A stretch of 64,000 nucleotides of DNA from Diphasiastrum complanatum. Taxonomy: Eukaryota > Streptophyta > Lycopodiopsida > Lycopodiales > Lycopodiaceae. A program made the translations under genes and the position numbers. Below are positions 35,361 through 47,835 of the stretch, piece after piece (within the stretch, counting starts at the first letter, position 1; each line of letters starts with the position of its first letter). Location: assembly GCA_029204225.1 (NCBI GenBank), contig CM055103.1, positions 51,488,407 through 51,552,406 of the forward strand, read 5' to 3'. The notes under the pieces are model-generated. The model searched no databases. It worked only from the letters and a program-made list of their open reading frames with translations, and had not been told where the DNA came from.

Positions 35361-36069
35361 GATCTGAGATATATATGGCTTCAAGATATACTTTAACTTC
35401 ACTACATTCATGTGGTCTAACTTTCACTCTCATCACATTTCTCAGATAACTATATTATACTCATGGATGCAGGTATCATAGTCTCAATCCCATGCATAAC
35501 AGTCACACGAGTCTGATTGCAATATCAATGGCCAAGACGAGGATGACTCAGCTGGATCTAATTATAATTAGGTATATTTCAATAATCCAATTTGTAACAT
35601 ATCTCTATACTTGGAACATTTATGTATGAATCTAAGTTTCCTTCATCAATTTTTAAGTGCCTGAAATGTAACTTAAATAAATTTTGCAAATTTTTTATAA
35701 TGAACAAATGATTTTGCTTACCCACTTCATAAGAAGTGGTGCAAAAGACTCCTGGGGTCCGATGGAATCCATTTTTAGGATAGAATGGAGCCAGTAGATT
35801 TTCTTCCCTAAATTTTTTTTTTTCTAATTTTCCACCCATGGAATAACCCTCGATTTAGGGTGAACTTTTGATAGAGATATACCAACGAATGCCCCTCGAT
35901 ATATTCCTCAGAAACGGCATGTCGTTGATAGCTTGTTTGGGAGGGATATACTGAGGGCCCTTGGTATATCCCTCGGTATACCAATGCTATAAACAATGCA
36001 AAAATGAGGTGAAGAAGCCTCGATTATTGAGGCAATTATCGAGGATCTCGTTCCGAGGTATAATTCAAG

Positions 36070-36341
36070 GTGTATATCGAGGGTTGTAGGTTTTTTTCAA
36101 ATTTTTTTTTGATAAAAGCCTCGGTAATAGGGTCGAAAATCCGCCAGAATGTTCTAGTGTTGGCTATCATTGATTGTGTGAATGCTACTTATTATGTTCA
36201 ACATCAAGATGATTGTACCTATACTCCTCTAGCTGATAACGAACAATTTCCTTATCTAGACACACCTATCATTAATATCAATTTTATTGATATTCTTCCA
36301 CACAATGATGAATTGTTAAATGTTGCATGGCTACCTACTGA
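36070..36341 (+). pseudogene. Ty3/gypsy fragment in the left arm
   Basis: Inverted duplicate of the segment at 37,340-37,611. It reads QHQDDCTYTPLADNEQFPYL and ends at WLPT, where the arm similarity stops. It is the plus-strand mirror of the gypsy fragment in the right arm. Confidence 0.8.
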
Positions 36342-36429
36342 TGATATTGGAATAGGTAGAGGAGCAAAATCTTGGAAATCAACTTGTTCCAACTATTCCT
36401 TCATAGCGGAACATGATGGTATGTTCGAT

Positions 36430-37611
36430 TTCATAGATGAATCCTGCATCTAACAAGCATTTTAATTCTTCTTTGATTTTGGCCTTGTAGATCAAATTAC
36501 ATGTGTAGGGATGACTAGCAGTTGGTCTCGCACCTGGTTTAAGGGGAATACGATGCACAACTATTTGGGGTGAAACTTCATGTCATTATAGGACCAAACA
36601 AAGACTTGTCGATATCTGCGTAAAAGCTTCTCAAGCCTTCGGTGTTGTTCTCGATTGAGATGAGCCCCGACATGGACAATGTATTCATTACTTTCATTGG
36701 GCTCACTCAAGGAGAGAGTGACGGTTCGGACAAGGCCTTCGTAGGGTGAATTACCATTTGGCTGACGTTGTGCTCGTGGTAATTGGATGGTTACATCCTT
36801 GATCATATAGTCTTTAAAATATGCAGGCACATCATGTGTTGGGGATTCGAGGGGGGCCTTGCCTTTCAATTGTCTGGATGGGGACTTGGGAGATTCGGGG
36901 ATTGGCGTATGAGCAGATATGATATCAAGAACTTCCCTAGTAGTGGTAAGGTCTCCAGGCGGCTGGATGTGAAGGGGTTTCTTCATATTTTCTTTCATGG
37001 TATGACCACGAGGTTGTGACTTCGGAGGACGTGAGGTGTGCGGATGAGGAAGTGGCGGCACATCATGGAGAATCTCGTTGTCGATTTGAAAAATTGTTTC
37101 CTCCTCACACAGGTCCCATGGATAATTTGGTCGTTTGACACGGTATAGCTTGGTATCAGGTTTTTCGATCGTAACTTTGGCAAACTGGTTCCACTTTGGA
37201 TGAATACTGCGGGAAGGCTTTGAGTGGAAGTGCCTCAATGTAGTTGAGGATCTGAATATCAGAAATGTCCAAATCTTTTGGGCAATTCTGAATTCGTAAG
37301 ACATTGTCGTCATCTACGAATAAATCTTTTGATTCATTAGTAGGTAGCCATGCAACATTTAACAACTCATCATTGTGTGGAAGAATATCAATAAAATTGA
37401 TATTAATGATAGGTGTGTCTAGATCAGGAAATTGTTTGTTATCAGCCAGAGGAGTATAGGTACAATCATCTTGATGTTGAACACAATAATCAGCATTTAC
37501 ACAATCAATGGTAGCCAACACTACAACATTCTGGAGGATTTCCGACCCTATTACCGAGGCTTTTATGAAGAATTTTTTTTTTGAAAAGAAATTGCAACCC
37601 TCTATATACAC
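36430..37611 (-). pseudogene. Ty3/gypsy pol fragment, copy 2
   Basis: On the minus strand the upstream part (about 37,611 to 37,340, inside the right arm) reads TPLADNKQFPDLDTPIININ. It continues into the pre-RT region YIVHVGAHLNREQHRRLEKL and RYRQVFVWSYNDM, related to VYVGAHFSSEQL and KYRNVFAWNY of the copy at 10.7 kb. With a frameshift near 36,561 it goes on as the RT start (LKPGARP, LKCLLDAGFIYEIEHT) to about 36,430. The frame shows at least three breaks. No catalytic motif is retained. Confidence 0.8.
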
Positions 37612-38280
37612 CTTGAAGTATACCTCTGAACAAGATCCTCGATAATTGCCTCGGTAATCGAGGCTTCTTCACCTCATTTTTGCATTGTTTATAGCATGGG
37701 TATACCGAGGGAGATACCAAGGGCCCTCGGTATATCCCTCCCAAACAAGCTATTGGCGACGTGCCGTTTTATATCTCTATCAAAAGTTCACCCTAAACCG
37801 AGGGTTATCTTGAGAGTGAAAAATTAGAAAAACAAATTTATTGGCTCCATTATGTCCTAAAAATGGACTCCATCCAACCCCACGAGTCTTTTGCACCACT
37901 TCTTATGAAGTTGGCAAGCAAAATCATTTGTTCATTATCGTCAATAAAAAAATTTGCAAAATTTATTTGAGCTGCATTTCAGACACTTAAAAATTTATGA
38001 AGGAAACTTAAATTCATACATAAATGTTCCAAGTACAGAGATATGTTATTAATTGAATTATTGAAATATACCTAATTATAATTAGATCCAGCTGAGTCAT
38101 CCTCGTCCTAGCCATTGACATTGCAATCGGACTCGTGTGACTGTATGCATGGGATTAAGACTGTGATACCTGCATCCATGAGTATAATATAATAATCTGA
38201 GAAATGTAATGAGAGTGAAAGTTAGACCACATGAATGTGGTGAAGTTAAAATATGTCTTGAAGCCATATATACTCAGATC

Positions 38281-39400
38281 TAGAATATCCATCCAAATCA
38301 AGGCACAAGAAAGACTTGAAGTTTGTGAGGAAAGGATTCTCCAAAAATCCTGATCGTGTCAAACAACAACGGGAGGCCGCTAAGAAGCTACATGAGACTT
38401 TAGGGACCTTCTCACCTTGGAAGTGGTGGCCAAGGTTCTCCCATGGACATCATTATAACCCTGTGAAATGGCTCCATTCTATCCTAAAACTGGACTACAT
38501 GCAATTGAAGAGCCATGAATAGGACTTAAACAAATTATATATATTGAAATATAAATGTTTGAATTACAAATATATATCGGAATGAAATGTCTAATTATTA
38601 GATCCAGCTGAATTGTCCCCATCCTGGCCATTCAATTGACGAAAAAAGGTTAAATTCACAAGTATCATAAAACTTCAACTTATTGGTACCATTTCTCTTT
38701 CACCTATCAAATGTCACATGAGTCTTATTATATGGACTTACTTGGAAACATCCTTACATTCTACACATGTTAGTGCAATAATTTGAGTGAGCAAGCAACC
38801 AGTACCACCTTAATGTTAAATATCAAATTCACACATTGAAATAATATCAAGTTTTAAAGAACTCTTAGAGAAATACAGACTCCTTAAAAACAACAAGGGC
38901 TCGAATAGATCACTTTATCAACCTTTCATATGCTTCTTATCAAAATTAATCAACTAGAAGTTCGACAAAGTTTTGTTCTACTGATTTGATGTAAATGTTT
39001 CTTGCATTTGAACCTTCAAATTATCCAAATACTACTTGAATTGTAGAACATATTCGTCAGTGAACTGTACCATAGACAATGCTAAAATGGAGTTCAACGA
39101 TGAATCAGATCTCTCTTCCAAATAGGTTTTTGAAACTCGATCAATAATCGATGCACAAGATGAATTGACTCATTAGGGGAAAAAGACATTGATGAAGAGG
39201 AAAAGAAAGAGAGTACCGATGAAGGATATTGATCACTTATCTACACATAGCGGTAATCATAAAAAAAAAATTTGAACATTCAAGTATGTTTTCATATAAA
39301 CAGTTTATTTGATTTGAATATGTCATTTAAGTTTGATATGCACTTGATAACATGGTTTATTTATTTATTAAACATAATTTGAGTTTCATATGTTTGTTGC
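38281..39400. other. Stretch between the inverted repeat and gene Y copy 1
   Basis: A short plus-strand frame at 38,316-38,522 (68 residues, Lys/His-rich, with NPDRVKQQREAAKKLHETLG) is not recognised and may be a fragment of a repeat. Otherwise I see no gene. Confidence 0.4.
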
Positions 39401-39404
39401 AGAT

Positions 39405-40860
39405 CATGTTTGGTGGCAAAGAACTATTTAACAGATCGTTTATGCATTGGATCATCTTTAAGTCATGTTTTACCAAGAAAGTCAACAAAGGAAATGATGA
39501 AAAATGCTCGCCTTGAAAAAATGAAAAAATGAAATTGCAGAGACTGTTTTGATTAAGGTTCAATCATACTTGGATGCAAATGTCATACAGGGTGCATGTG
39601 ATGTTTCTGGAATTAGCAAAAATGCTTATTCTGTTTTTTTTAGAATAGTTAAAGAAGCTTTTTTCCAAGTGATGGTGAAGAAAACTTATCTTCCACGTCC
39701 ATATCGGGTAAGATTAGCAAGAAATTATTATAATGATGGAATGTTCAAAGTAGTTGGCCAACCACTTCATATAACTGAATTATACAAATCAGAATATGGT
39801 GAGCTCAATTGCAACGATTGCAATAATATTTTTCTTGATATTGAAAATGTTCTAAAATACATTATTCGATTCTATAAACTAGACGAACATCAAGTAAATG
39901 AAAAGATCATTATTGTAATAAAATTGGATGAATCTGAAATCATCAAAGGTCAAAAGTTGGAACGAGTGAGTGTCACTTTGATGAACAAAATTTCAGATAC
40001 AGATGATCGAACGTTTAGTGTTCAGTTGAAAAATCACATATGGTGGTTGGCAGCATTCCAGGTATACATTTCAATTTTCATTTAGAATATCGTTATTAAC
40101 ATTTCATACGTTGCCAATTTTTATTGCATGTCATGCATTACTTGCTTCTCTATAGGTCTTGAAAGAGGACCATAAAATACTTTCATACATAGTTTCAAGA
40201 ACAAATTATAGCAAGATTATAATGAGACATTTGGAAAGTGAGAAATTTACAGTCCAAAACCATGGAAGTTTTCAAATTCAATGGCACCTTGCAGGGGATT
40301 TGAAAACATTAAAATGTATGTATAATGTCTCTCATGGGGCAACATCAAAGCATCCATGTCTTTATTGCATGAAGGATTGCTACAATATGAATTTGGGATG
40401 ATCAACAAACACTGGCCGAACACGAGAAACTGAAGATCCAAATATGAAAAGTGTTTTGCCAATTCCATTAAAAAATGTTCACATATGCACATTGCATGCT
40501 GAGGTTCATATTATTGAAAAACTTATTTACCTGCATATTCTACTAGCATGGAATCATAAATCTTAGTCTGTGGCTAAAGCAGCAATTAGGAGGTTGGAAA
40601 TTGTTCCGTCAAATGTAGGACTACATAAAGGGAATGTCATGATTGAAAAAAGTGAGAGACTCTCCAGGAAAAAAGGAAACGTTCCTAACAAGCCATCAAT
40701 TGGAGGTGCTATAGCAAGAAGATTCTTATCCAATCACACATGCAAAGAATCAAGTGTCAGATACGAAATTTGGAGAGAAATTGTTCAAGCCACATGAACA
40801 CTGGAAGAAAGTAATCGAGTGGAAAAAGAGACAAGTGTGGACCAACTTAGACAAACTCAT
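39405..40860 (+). pseudogene. Gene Y copy 1: DDE-transposase-like protein (broken)
   Basis: Aligned with gene Y copy 2 (54.7-57.6 kb). An acceptor site at about 39,404 opens an exon with a frameshift near 39,530, followed by VIQGACDVSGISKNAY, KLDESEIIKGQKLERVSV and NHIWWLAAFQ. A GT-AG intron (about 40,060-40,155) precedes VLKEDHKILS, WHLAGDLKTLKCMYNVSHGA and the CLYCMK motif. After a stop near 40,400 and another near 40,563, ARRFLSNHTC is readable before coding stops at 40,798. The 3' exon with the presumed third acidic residue is lost at the LTR junction (40,878). As in the other copy, family X follows on the opposite strand. Confidence 0.75.
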
Positions 40861-40877
40861 AGGTGTTATCAAGAAAG

Positions 40878-40998
40878 TGTGAAGAATTGAAAAAGATTAT
40901 CTATGTTATATATAGGGGTCTAATGTTTTTTTACATCAAGCATCTAGGTGTAGGATGTTGATAGGAACAAATTTGGCATAGATGGCAAATTATGCATT
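40878..40998 (+). repeat. Copia-B-type LTR fragment
   Basis: Starts TGTGAAGAATTGAAAAAG, the coding-strand start of the Copia-B LTR, and follows it for about 120 bp. It then passes into family X sequence. It is a truncated LTR, inverted relative to the one at 31,266-32,002. Confidence 0.85.
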
Positions 40999-41235
40999 GA
41001 TAAATTTTGTGCAAAACTCGAGAGAATTTTATCCTCTCTCTTCTATATCATTAAATGAAATATAACTCTCATTATTTATAAAATATAAGAGAACATCGAT
41101 CAGAGTTAATTGATTAACAAGAGATGCATATGGAAGAGAATTAGAGAGGACTATAGAACGAGGGAGAGTTTTCTTATAATCTGAAGCCATAGATGTTTCA
41201 ACTTCAACCCCTATATCAGTACCTACATCATCTAT
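40999..41235 (-). pseudogene. Family X fragment, copy 4
   Basis: Nearly the same sequence as 23,029-23,292 (the segment encoding LREDKILLIF, the FINNESYISF region and the acidic linker), with an 18-bp deletion and point changes. Both ends are cut, on the left by the LTR fragment and on the right near 41,235. Confidence 0.85.
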
Positions 41236-43330
41236 TGTATTACATAATACAAACTTCCATTGTTCATAATCTATGGATCTTCAATTTCGATGGATGTTCC
41301 AATGTCTTTTCATTTTATATGCTCTTATTGTCTTACTCTTACATACACAAGAGAAATTGTTTTAGTGAATATATTTTTTAAAATTGATTCACTTAGAAAT
41401 AGAAAAAAAGAAATATTTTCATATGGCATAACGTACCTTTACACCATTCAATCGAAATTGATAGTAGTGAGGTTGATCGAATTGCAACATGTCCAGTTCT
41501 GATCGAATGTGATTGAGACACCAATCTTCCTCGATCTCAACCATTGCAAGAATGTTGTCATTTGTTTTCACTGTTATCTGAAGTTGCTCTTGAGGGTTTA
41601 TACTAAAATCTTGATCAAGTGGCTTCCAAACATTTTTGCATTTGATCCATCATCTATAATACAACATTTGTTTTTTGATGTGATATCTAAATGTCATCGA
41701 TGAGTTACATACTCCACTCAACTTGCTGATTTTGTTTCGTATCCCAACCATCATCCAACAACTTGGCGATTATTTCAACACTCAAGTCCTTACAAATAGA
41801 CATTGTTTTTGTTCTCTGAACATTGCATTTGTAGATACCAACTTAATCTATTGTTCTTTGATCTAGTGCTACATTTTAATATACTCTGAATATCAAAATA
41901 TAGCCTAGATCAAAAACTTTCTGAAATTGCTGCATCAGGAGAAATCCATACCTCACTCAAGAAATCTGGTAGAGGATATGGCTCTAATTTACCAACTAAA
42001 CCACTTTTATATCATAAAAGAAAACTCTTGACTCTAAAAGTGATTTTGGAGAACGACCTTTATATTGTAAAATACCGATATCTGAATGTATGACATCAAT
42101 TATTCCTGTAATCGATTGAACTGTTTGCCATTCAACGAAATTTGATGGATACAAATTTGCAAAACCAACAAAAACATCACAAGAAAAATATAATTTAAAA
42201 AAATTCTAACTCTTAAAAAATCAAATCTGAAAACTTACAATTGCATTTTCCTCTATCATTTGGATTCAAATCGTGGATGTTGAGCTCATTGTGAAGATAA
42301 GCATGCTGAACTAAAACTTTCGTGATAGATTGACCGACAGGTGATACTTTGAAATCCAAGAGCTTCTATATATGTTATCCGATCTTTCTCTTTTTCGGAA
42401 TCAGCCTTTTGCAGAGGGATGCATCAAGATCCATTGATATTTTCGATATATTCTTGGTATCAATTGATCTTCTACATTTTTTTCATTGCAAATATGGATT
42501 GCATCAATGGTTCCTCTTGGTCTCCGATTATGTACGCAAGCTGAGAACGGAGAGAATGTAGAGATTGAGAGGTAAACCTAAGAATGACAATCCAAATAAG
42601 AGAATGAAAAATAAGAGATAGAATGAAGAAAATGAGAGGTTTACCTATGAATGACAAGAAGTTCCTAAACTACAAGGATTAGTTAACTATAGTTTACGAC
42701 TATTGACGTCAAATCAACCTCGAGTGTACAATGACGAGCAACATAAGAGTAAATTGTGGTTCAATCACAATTGTTTGTTCTACCCAGCGGGCTATTTGAA
42801 AATCACAAAAATTTGGCCGAGAAAGTCCGTCAACCACTGTTATAGTTCGTCACAGATGGACACCATTCATTGGGACACATAATCGTTGAAAGCGTGCGAT
42901 GTCAAAAACAACATCTTGACAAAGGGCCCATTTTGAGTTCTGATATCTCCTAATGTTAGACTCTTATTATCATATGTTTATCCATTTGGTATCTCTCCAT
43001 GACAAAGCATTCAACTGAATGAAAAGACACTTTTGATGCCTCGAATAATTGCATTTTCAAAGAATGAGCAGCGTGTAATTTTTTATTGTTCAAATCTCAT
43101 AATATAGTAAGAACGGAGCAAAAGATCAGAGCACACATACATATCTAGTCTTCTACTGTGCACGATAGAAATATGAGAAATTTGAAATTACATACACTCT
43201 CACGATAGACTAGAGACAAGGATGCGAAACTCTCACTAATAGATTAGAATACAAATGAGGTACATATAAGAAAACGTCCTACTTTCGACAAAGATTATAA
43301 TTGGCATACAATAGAGAGAACCATGCACGA
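41236..43330. other. Gene-free AT-rich stretch
   Basis: About 2 kb without a supported gene or repeat border. Open frames here are short and lack known motifs. Confidence 0.5.
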
Positions 43331-43582
43331 TGATGATGGATTCTCAGAGTGCCATATATTTGTCACATGATTCTGTCTTCCACTCTCAGACTAAACACGT
43401 ACATCTGAAGTACCATCACATTCGAGACTTAATCTCAAAAGGAGAGCTGAAGGTCTAGTACATAAAATCCTAAGACATGGTTGCAAATTTGCTAACAAAG
43501 GCGCTCGACAAACCACTCTTCACAAAACAAAGAAATGCAATGGGGCCGAACATACACAAAAGTTACAAGATTCAAGAGGGAG
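43331..43582 (+). pseudogene. Copia RNase H tail and polypurine tract
   Basis: The C-terminal end of a copia RNase H is readable with two stops: QSAIYLSHDSVFHSQTKHVH, HIRDLISKGELK, then MVANLLTKALDKPLF. The purine tract CAAGAGGGAG precedes the putative LTR at 43,583. Everything upstream in the element is absent. Confidence 0.75.
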
Positions 43583-44155
43583 TGTCAGAAATGGTGAACT
43601 TTTGCAACTTTGCCACAGAGATCTCAGAAACCAAAGATGTCTCGAAGGACGAAAGGATCTCGAAGGCCGAACCGAACATCGAATCGAACACCGAACCAGA
43701 GGCCAAAGGAAAAGTGTCCGACATTCGTCCTTGCAACCAAATGAAGAAAACACCCTGGAAAGAAAAGACGAACAAAAGAAAAACAATTCGAGCTGATAGT
43801 TGGCAGCTCGACGAGCGTGGAGTCTTTTACTATCACGCTCAGCCGCCAGAGGTGAAGTTGACGTAGAGTAGCTAACTAATCAATTAATGTAAACCTATCT
43901 TGTGATTCATAGATAAAGTGTCTTGTAAACTCCTAGTAGTGGATATATACACGGGATATATTACCACAAAAAGAAATAGGGTGTGGATTGTAAAGAGATC
44001 AGCTATGCATGAGACTATGCCAGAGAGCAGAACATAGCGCATTCATGAGAGGAGTGACAGGTCGCCAATGCGCAAGACACTAATCAACTCACTCAAACTA
44101 AAATACAAATACAAATGCTCTCTTCAATCCATCTCTCATTGTTCGCGTCGTTTTC
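43583..44155 (+). repeat. Candidate 3' LTR
   Basis: Begins TGTCAGAAATGG directly after the polypurine tract, as a 3' LTR should. An open frame of about 100 residues rich in Glu/Lys (43,583-43,866) runs across it, probably by chance. The right border is not clear, and no second copy exists in the window to fix it. Confidence 0.45.
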
Positions 44156-44366
44156 TTGAAGTTTCTTGCTTAGCATCCTGGAGACAATCAAAATTTTGTA
44201 AACAACAAACAAATCTCCAATTTTCTACAAGGTTGCTAGAATGCCTTAATGGGCCATCAACAAAATCTCCACTAGCTACTCACTCAACAGGCAACTAAGC
44301 AATTTCGTGGCCAAGTAGTAGCAGTGCAAATGCTGCAAGCTCTGACTAATCAAGCCTCGTAGTTGT

Positions 44367-44826
<460 letters not shown>

Positions 44827-45208
44827 ATGTTAGAAGATTCTTGTGAAGATTCTCTTAACATATTCCAGCTATTACAATCATATATGAAGGATATCAGGAC
44901 GTGGAATCAAGGCCAATGGACTACAAGACCAAGTACTTAAAAACGAATTGGGTTTAAAAACTTTTATAAGTCAAGTTGCTATGGCACATGGTTTCGGGTT
45001 CACCAGAAATCCTAACCCTAGAAATGTCTATATAAGGGCATCTGACATCATTTTTGTATTGACCTTTACATTTGAAGAGAATAGGGATTGAGAGAGAGAG
45101 AGAGAGCTTCTCCTCCCATTCCTATCATTTGTGTGTCAAGGGCTTATTTTGTGTGTGTGTGTGTGTTATTCCTCGTTGTGGATGATGAATGCTTGTTTTG
45201 TTAATGTT
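44827..45208 (+). repeat. Candidate solo or 5' LTR with primer-binding site
   Basis: TGTTAGAAGATTC opens and GTTAATCA closes a ~380-bp stretch with a TATATAAG box near 45,030. TGTTATCAGAAG follows at 45,209 and resembles the initiator-Met-tRNA primer site with two mismatches. No internal coding follows, so only an LTR and the start of a leader remain. Confidence 0.4.
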
Positions 45209-46024
45209 AATCATGTTATCAGAAGTTGTCTTTGAATATACCACACCATGCAACCTCTATATCCACATGAGCTCAGCAAAGCCCTCATTTGGCTTGCATG
45301 AATATAAGAATATTTTTATGGTTTTGGGGACATAAAGTTATTTTGGAATGTTCTAGATGAAAAAGGTATCAAATGTTTAGAACATTAGCTTACAAATTTT
45401 GGATATATTGGAAAATAGAATCAACATATGACTTTACATGAGAACAAACATGGAAGTGTCTCAAGAGACTAAAGAACGTCATCACAAAGATACAGATTGC
45501 AAAAAGAATTACCAGTATTATCTTTTGGGAGTTGGGTCTCCACTGGTACATTGACTTGGCAGTTCACTTTACAAAGCAATAGTGTATCAGTACCTTCCCT
45601 GTCTTAATCGCCATAAATGGATCATAGAAACAAGAATTTAAGAAGATTCTGATATCGGTCCAAAAAAGAGCATATCTCTTAGATTTGCTTGGGTAAGCTG
45701 ATCGCTCGCAGCTTTCCAGCTGGTCTCTCTCCGTCATGGTAACGGCACATAGAAAGAGTGTGCCTTATCTCCCCAGTGAAAGACTTTGGAATCTTGTTAT
45801 TATAATACAAGGATTCTTATATATGGCAAGCGTATGTACCTCTCTCTGTGCATGCCCAACACCACCAAATTCTGTTTAGTCCTTATCACTCATCACTCGT
45901 GATCAATTATATGCACTAGTAGGAATAGTTTTTCAGGGAAGACACACAGCCCAGCTTCTACACTCACGCATCCCCACAACGCTACAGTGCCTGTACATCC
46001 AATACTTTTTATCTTAAACCGGCA
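45209..46024. other. Stretch up to the second dioxygenase copy
   Basis: No gene. A TATATATGG-like box near 45,808 lies about 250 bp before the dioxygenase start and may be part of its old promoter. The equivalent region of copy 1 was lost to the family X fragment. Confidence 0.35.
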
Positions 46025-47835
46025 TAAATATTTCTAGATCATCTACAGACTGATTACGCATGGCAACTTTGAAGCCAATTGATCTGTCAGGCCTAAATGA
46101 TGAATGCTGGAAAGCCAGTGCTCGCAGCTGAGGGCTATGGCAGCCGTATGGTCCTTACTGACAGTGAGGCGTGAATTCGTGGAGCTTCACACTCTCCATT
46201 AACTACTGGCCACAGAAGCCAGCTGAATTTGATGAGACCGTGGAGAAATACACAGCAGCACTAATGGACCTAGCTCACCGGCTGCTGTCTGTCATCTCTG
46301 AGAATCTTGGGCTGAAACCCACGTACCTCAAGGAGGCTATGGGGGTAACACAGCAGAGCATAGTATTCCAGTGCTATCCTCCCTGCCCGGAGCCAGGAAA
46401 AACTCTCGGCCTCCCTGCACACTCTGATATTGGAGGCATCACCATTCTGATGCAAGAGGGCGACGCATTGCAGGTGGCTGCCGCAAACGACACATGGGAA
46501 CTGGTTCCAAATCATCCGAACGCTTTCGTCGTCAATCTGGCAGATCAAATCGAGGTAAATAATTTTGAGTCTTCATGACATAATTAGGATCACATACAAC
46601 AAATGAAGGAAACTGTGCTTCCTTAATTTGTCTCCTTATATTGTCAACTAGACTATCACACAAGGTTTAGCTCGTTGTAGTGTTCGCTAACGTCAGGGCA
46701 AGAATTTAAAGTCTGTCAGCCTTTTCAAGAATTCACGAGTTGCTTAAGCCTCTGCAGCGTTACGTTGGTGTCTGTATCAGTTACAAGCAAGTTGACATCA
46801 CTGTGTTTATGAATTGCAGATCATTACGAATGGGAGATACAAAAGCGCCAACCACAGAGCCATTGTGAACAGCGACAGCACAAGACGATCCTACGTAACC
46901 TTCTATTATCCAGCAAAGGATCAAAAGATCATCCCTGCTCCAGAATTGGTGGATGCAAAGATAGGTCCTTTGTACAGGGAACTATAATATTTAGAATATC
47001 TGCACGCGCTGGCAGCGGGACGTGCAAAAGATAAACGTCTAGTCCAGTCATTTGCCATCAACAACCCTCTAATCACTTGACTTCAAGTTTGTCCATGATC
47101 AAAGGGCTATGATGACTCAATGAAGGGGTTAAAATTGGGTATTACACAAATTCACATGAAACGGGTTTCTCGGAGTTACATGCCACCTAGCTACCACAAG
47201 TATAACACCGCTAAATAAGTCTTCAAGTAAGCATATGTATGGTATATAGCTTCGAATAAGGATGGCTACGTGAAGTTTGCCAGATTACGTCAGTTTATGA
47301 TCATTGTGTATGCTTTTTACAGATTCCTAGTTTATTTATAAGGAGCAAACAATGTGATCACAACGCGTATCCCAGATCTGTCTGCCTCTCTCGTATCGGC
47401 TGTTGGAATCCAATTTTTGTCTTATAAGGAACCGAAGCAACAGTTATGCAAATATCATATTACACTGAATCAGAGAATAATAAAATGTAAAACGGGGATT
47501 ATCGTTTTGTTGCTGTACGGCAAGTTGAATATAACAAGGACTAACCTGACAAACATGAAACCTTGTTGTTACAATATACATACGTAGGTAGGTAAAAAAA
47601 TTAAGTGATACTCCAAGCAAAAGCTTTGAAAAAAGTTGTTGTTAAATGAGAGGCTAATATGGTAGGAAAATATACAGATTCAAGGAAGGTCATCAATACA
47701 CTGATATGTATTGAAAACATAACCGTGAGAACGAGATCTCGCAAACAACTTACAGCTATACTATGAATTGAACGTATAGTTCTCAAGGGTGAAATGCCCA
47801 TTGCATGGAGATGGAGATTGAAATGAGACATTCAT
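46025..47835 (+). repeat. Segmental duplication, copy b (partner 395-2,530)
   Basis: Covers the dioxygenase copy and about 850 bp of downstream non-coding DNA that match the region behind copy 1. This copy is shorter through many deletions. Neither copy has an intact gene. Confidence 0.8.
46060..46987 (+). pseudogene. 2-oxoglutarate/Fe(II) dioxygenase pseudogene, copy 2
   Basis: The start ATGGCAACTTTGAAGCC (46,060) encodes MATLKPIDLSG. A deletion near 46,098 removes about 50 codons found in copy 1, and a second loss near 46,168 shifts the frame. From about 46,200 the frame is clean: NYWPQKPAEFDETVEKY, QCYPPCPEPGKTLGLPAHSD with the HxD pair, and GGITILMQEGDALQV. A GT-AG intron (46,555-46,819) follows, then a last exon with the distal His in SANHRAIV and the 2OG-binding Arg/Ser in TRRSYVTF, ending YREL at 46,985. 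The catalytic centre is thus complete but the N-terminal jelly-roll strands are missing, so an active enzyme is unlikely. Confidence 0.85.

Larger units (their letters stand above)
35361..38280. repeat. Large inverted repeat (arms about 0.95 kb, spacer about 1 kb)
   Basis: The left arm, 35,361-36,341, is the reverse complement of the right arm, 37,340-38,280, with point differences and small indels. The outer ends are GATCTGAG and CTCAGATC. The arms hold CCTCGGTATA-type short repeats (about 35,850-35,990 and 37,690-37,790) and, at their inner ends, the same piece of gypsy coding sequence, so it is read from both strands. The left outer end truncates Copia-B. Fold-back elements, a head-to-head gypsy pair or a replication-based inversion could all give this picture. 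Confidence 0.85.

Noticed and set aside
43583-43866. Glu/Lys-rich open frame of about 100 residues
   Set aside because: It lies directly behind a copia polypurine tract, in a candidate LTR, and continues the decayed RNase H frame. No independent start or domain is visible.
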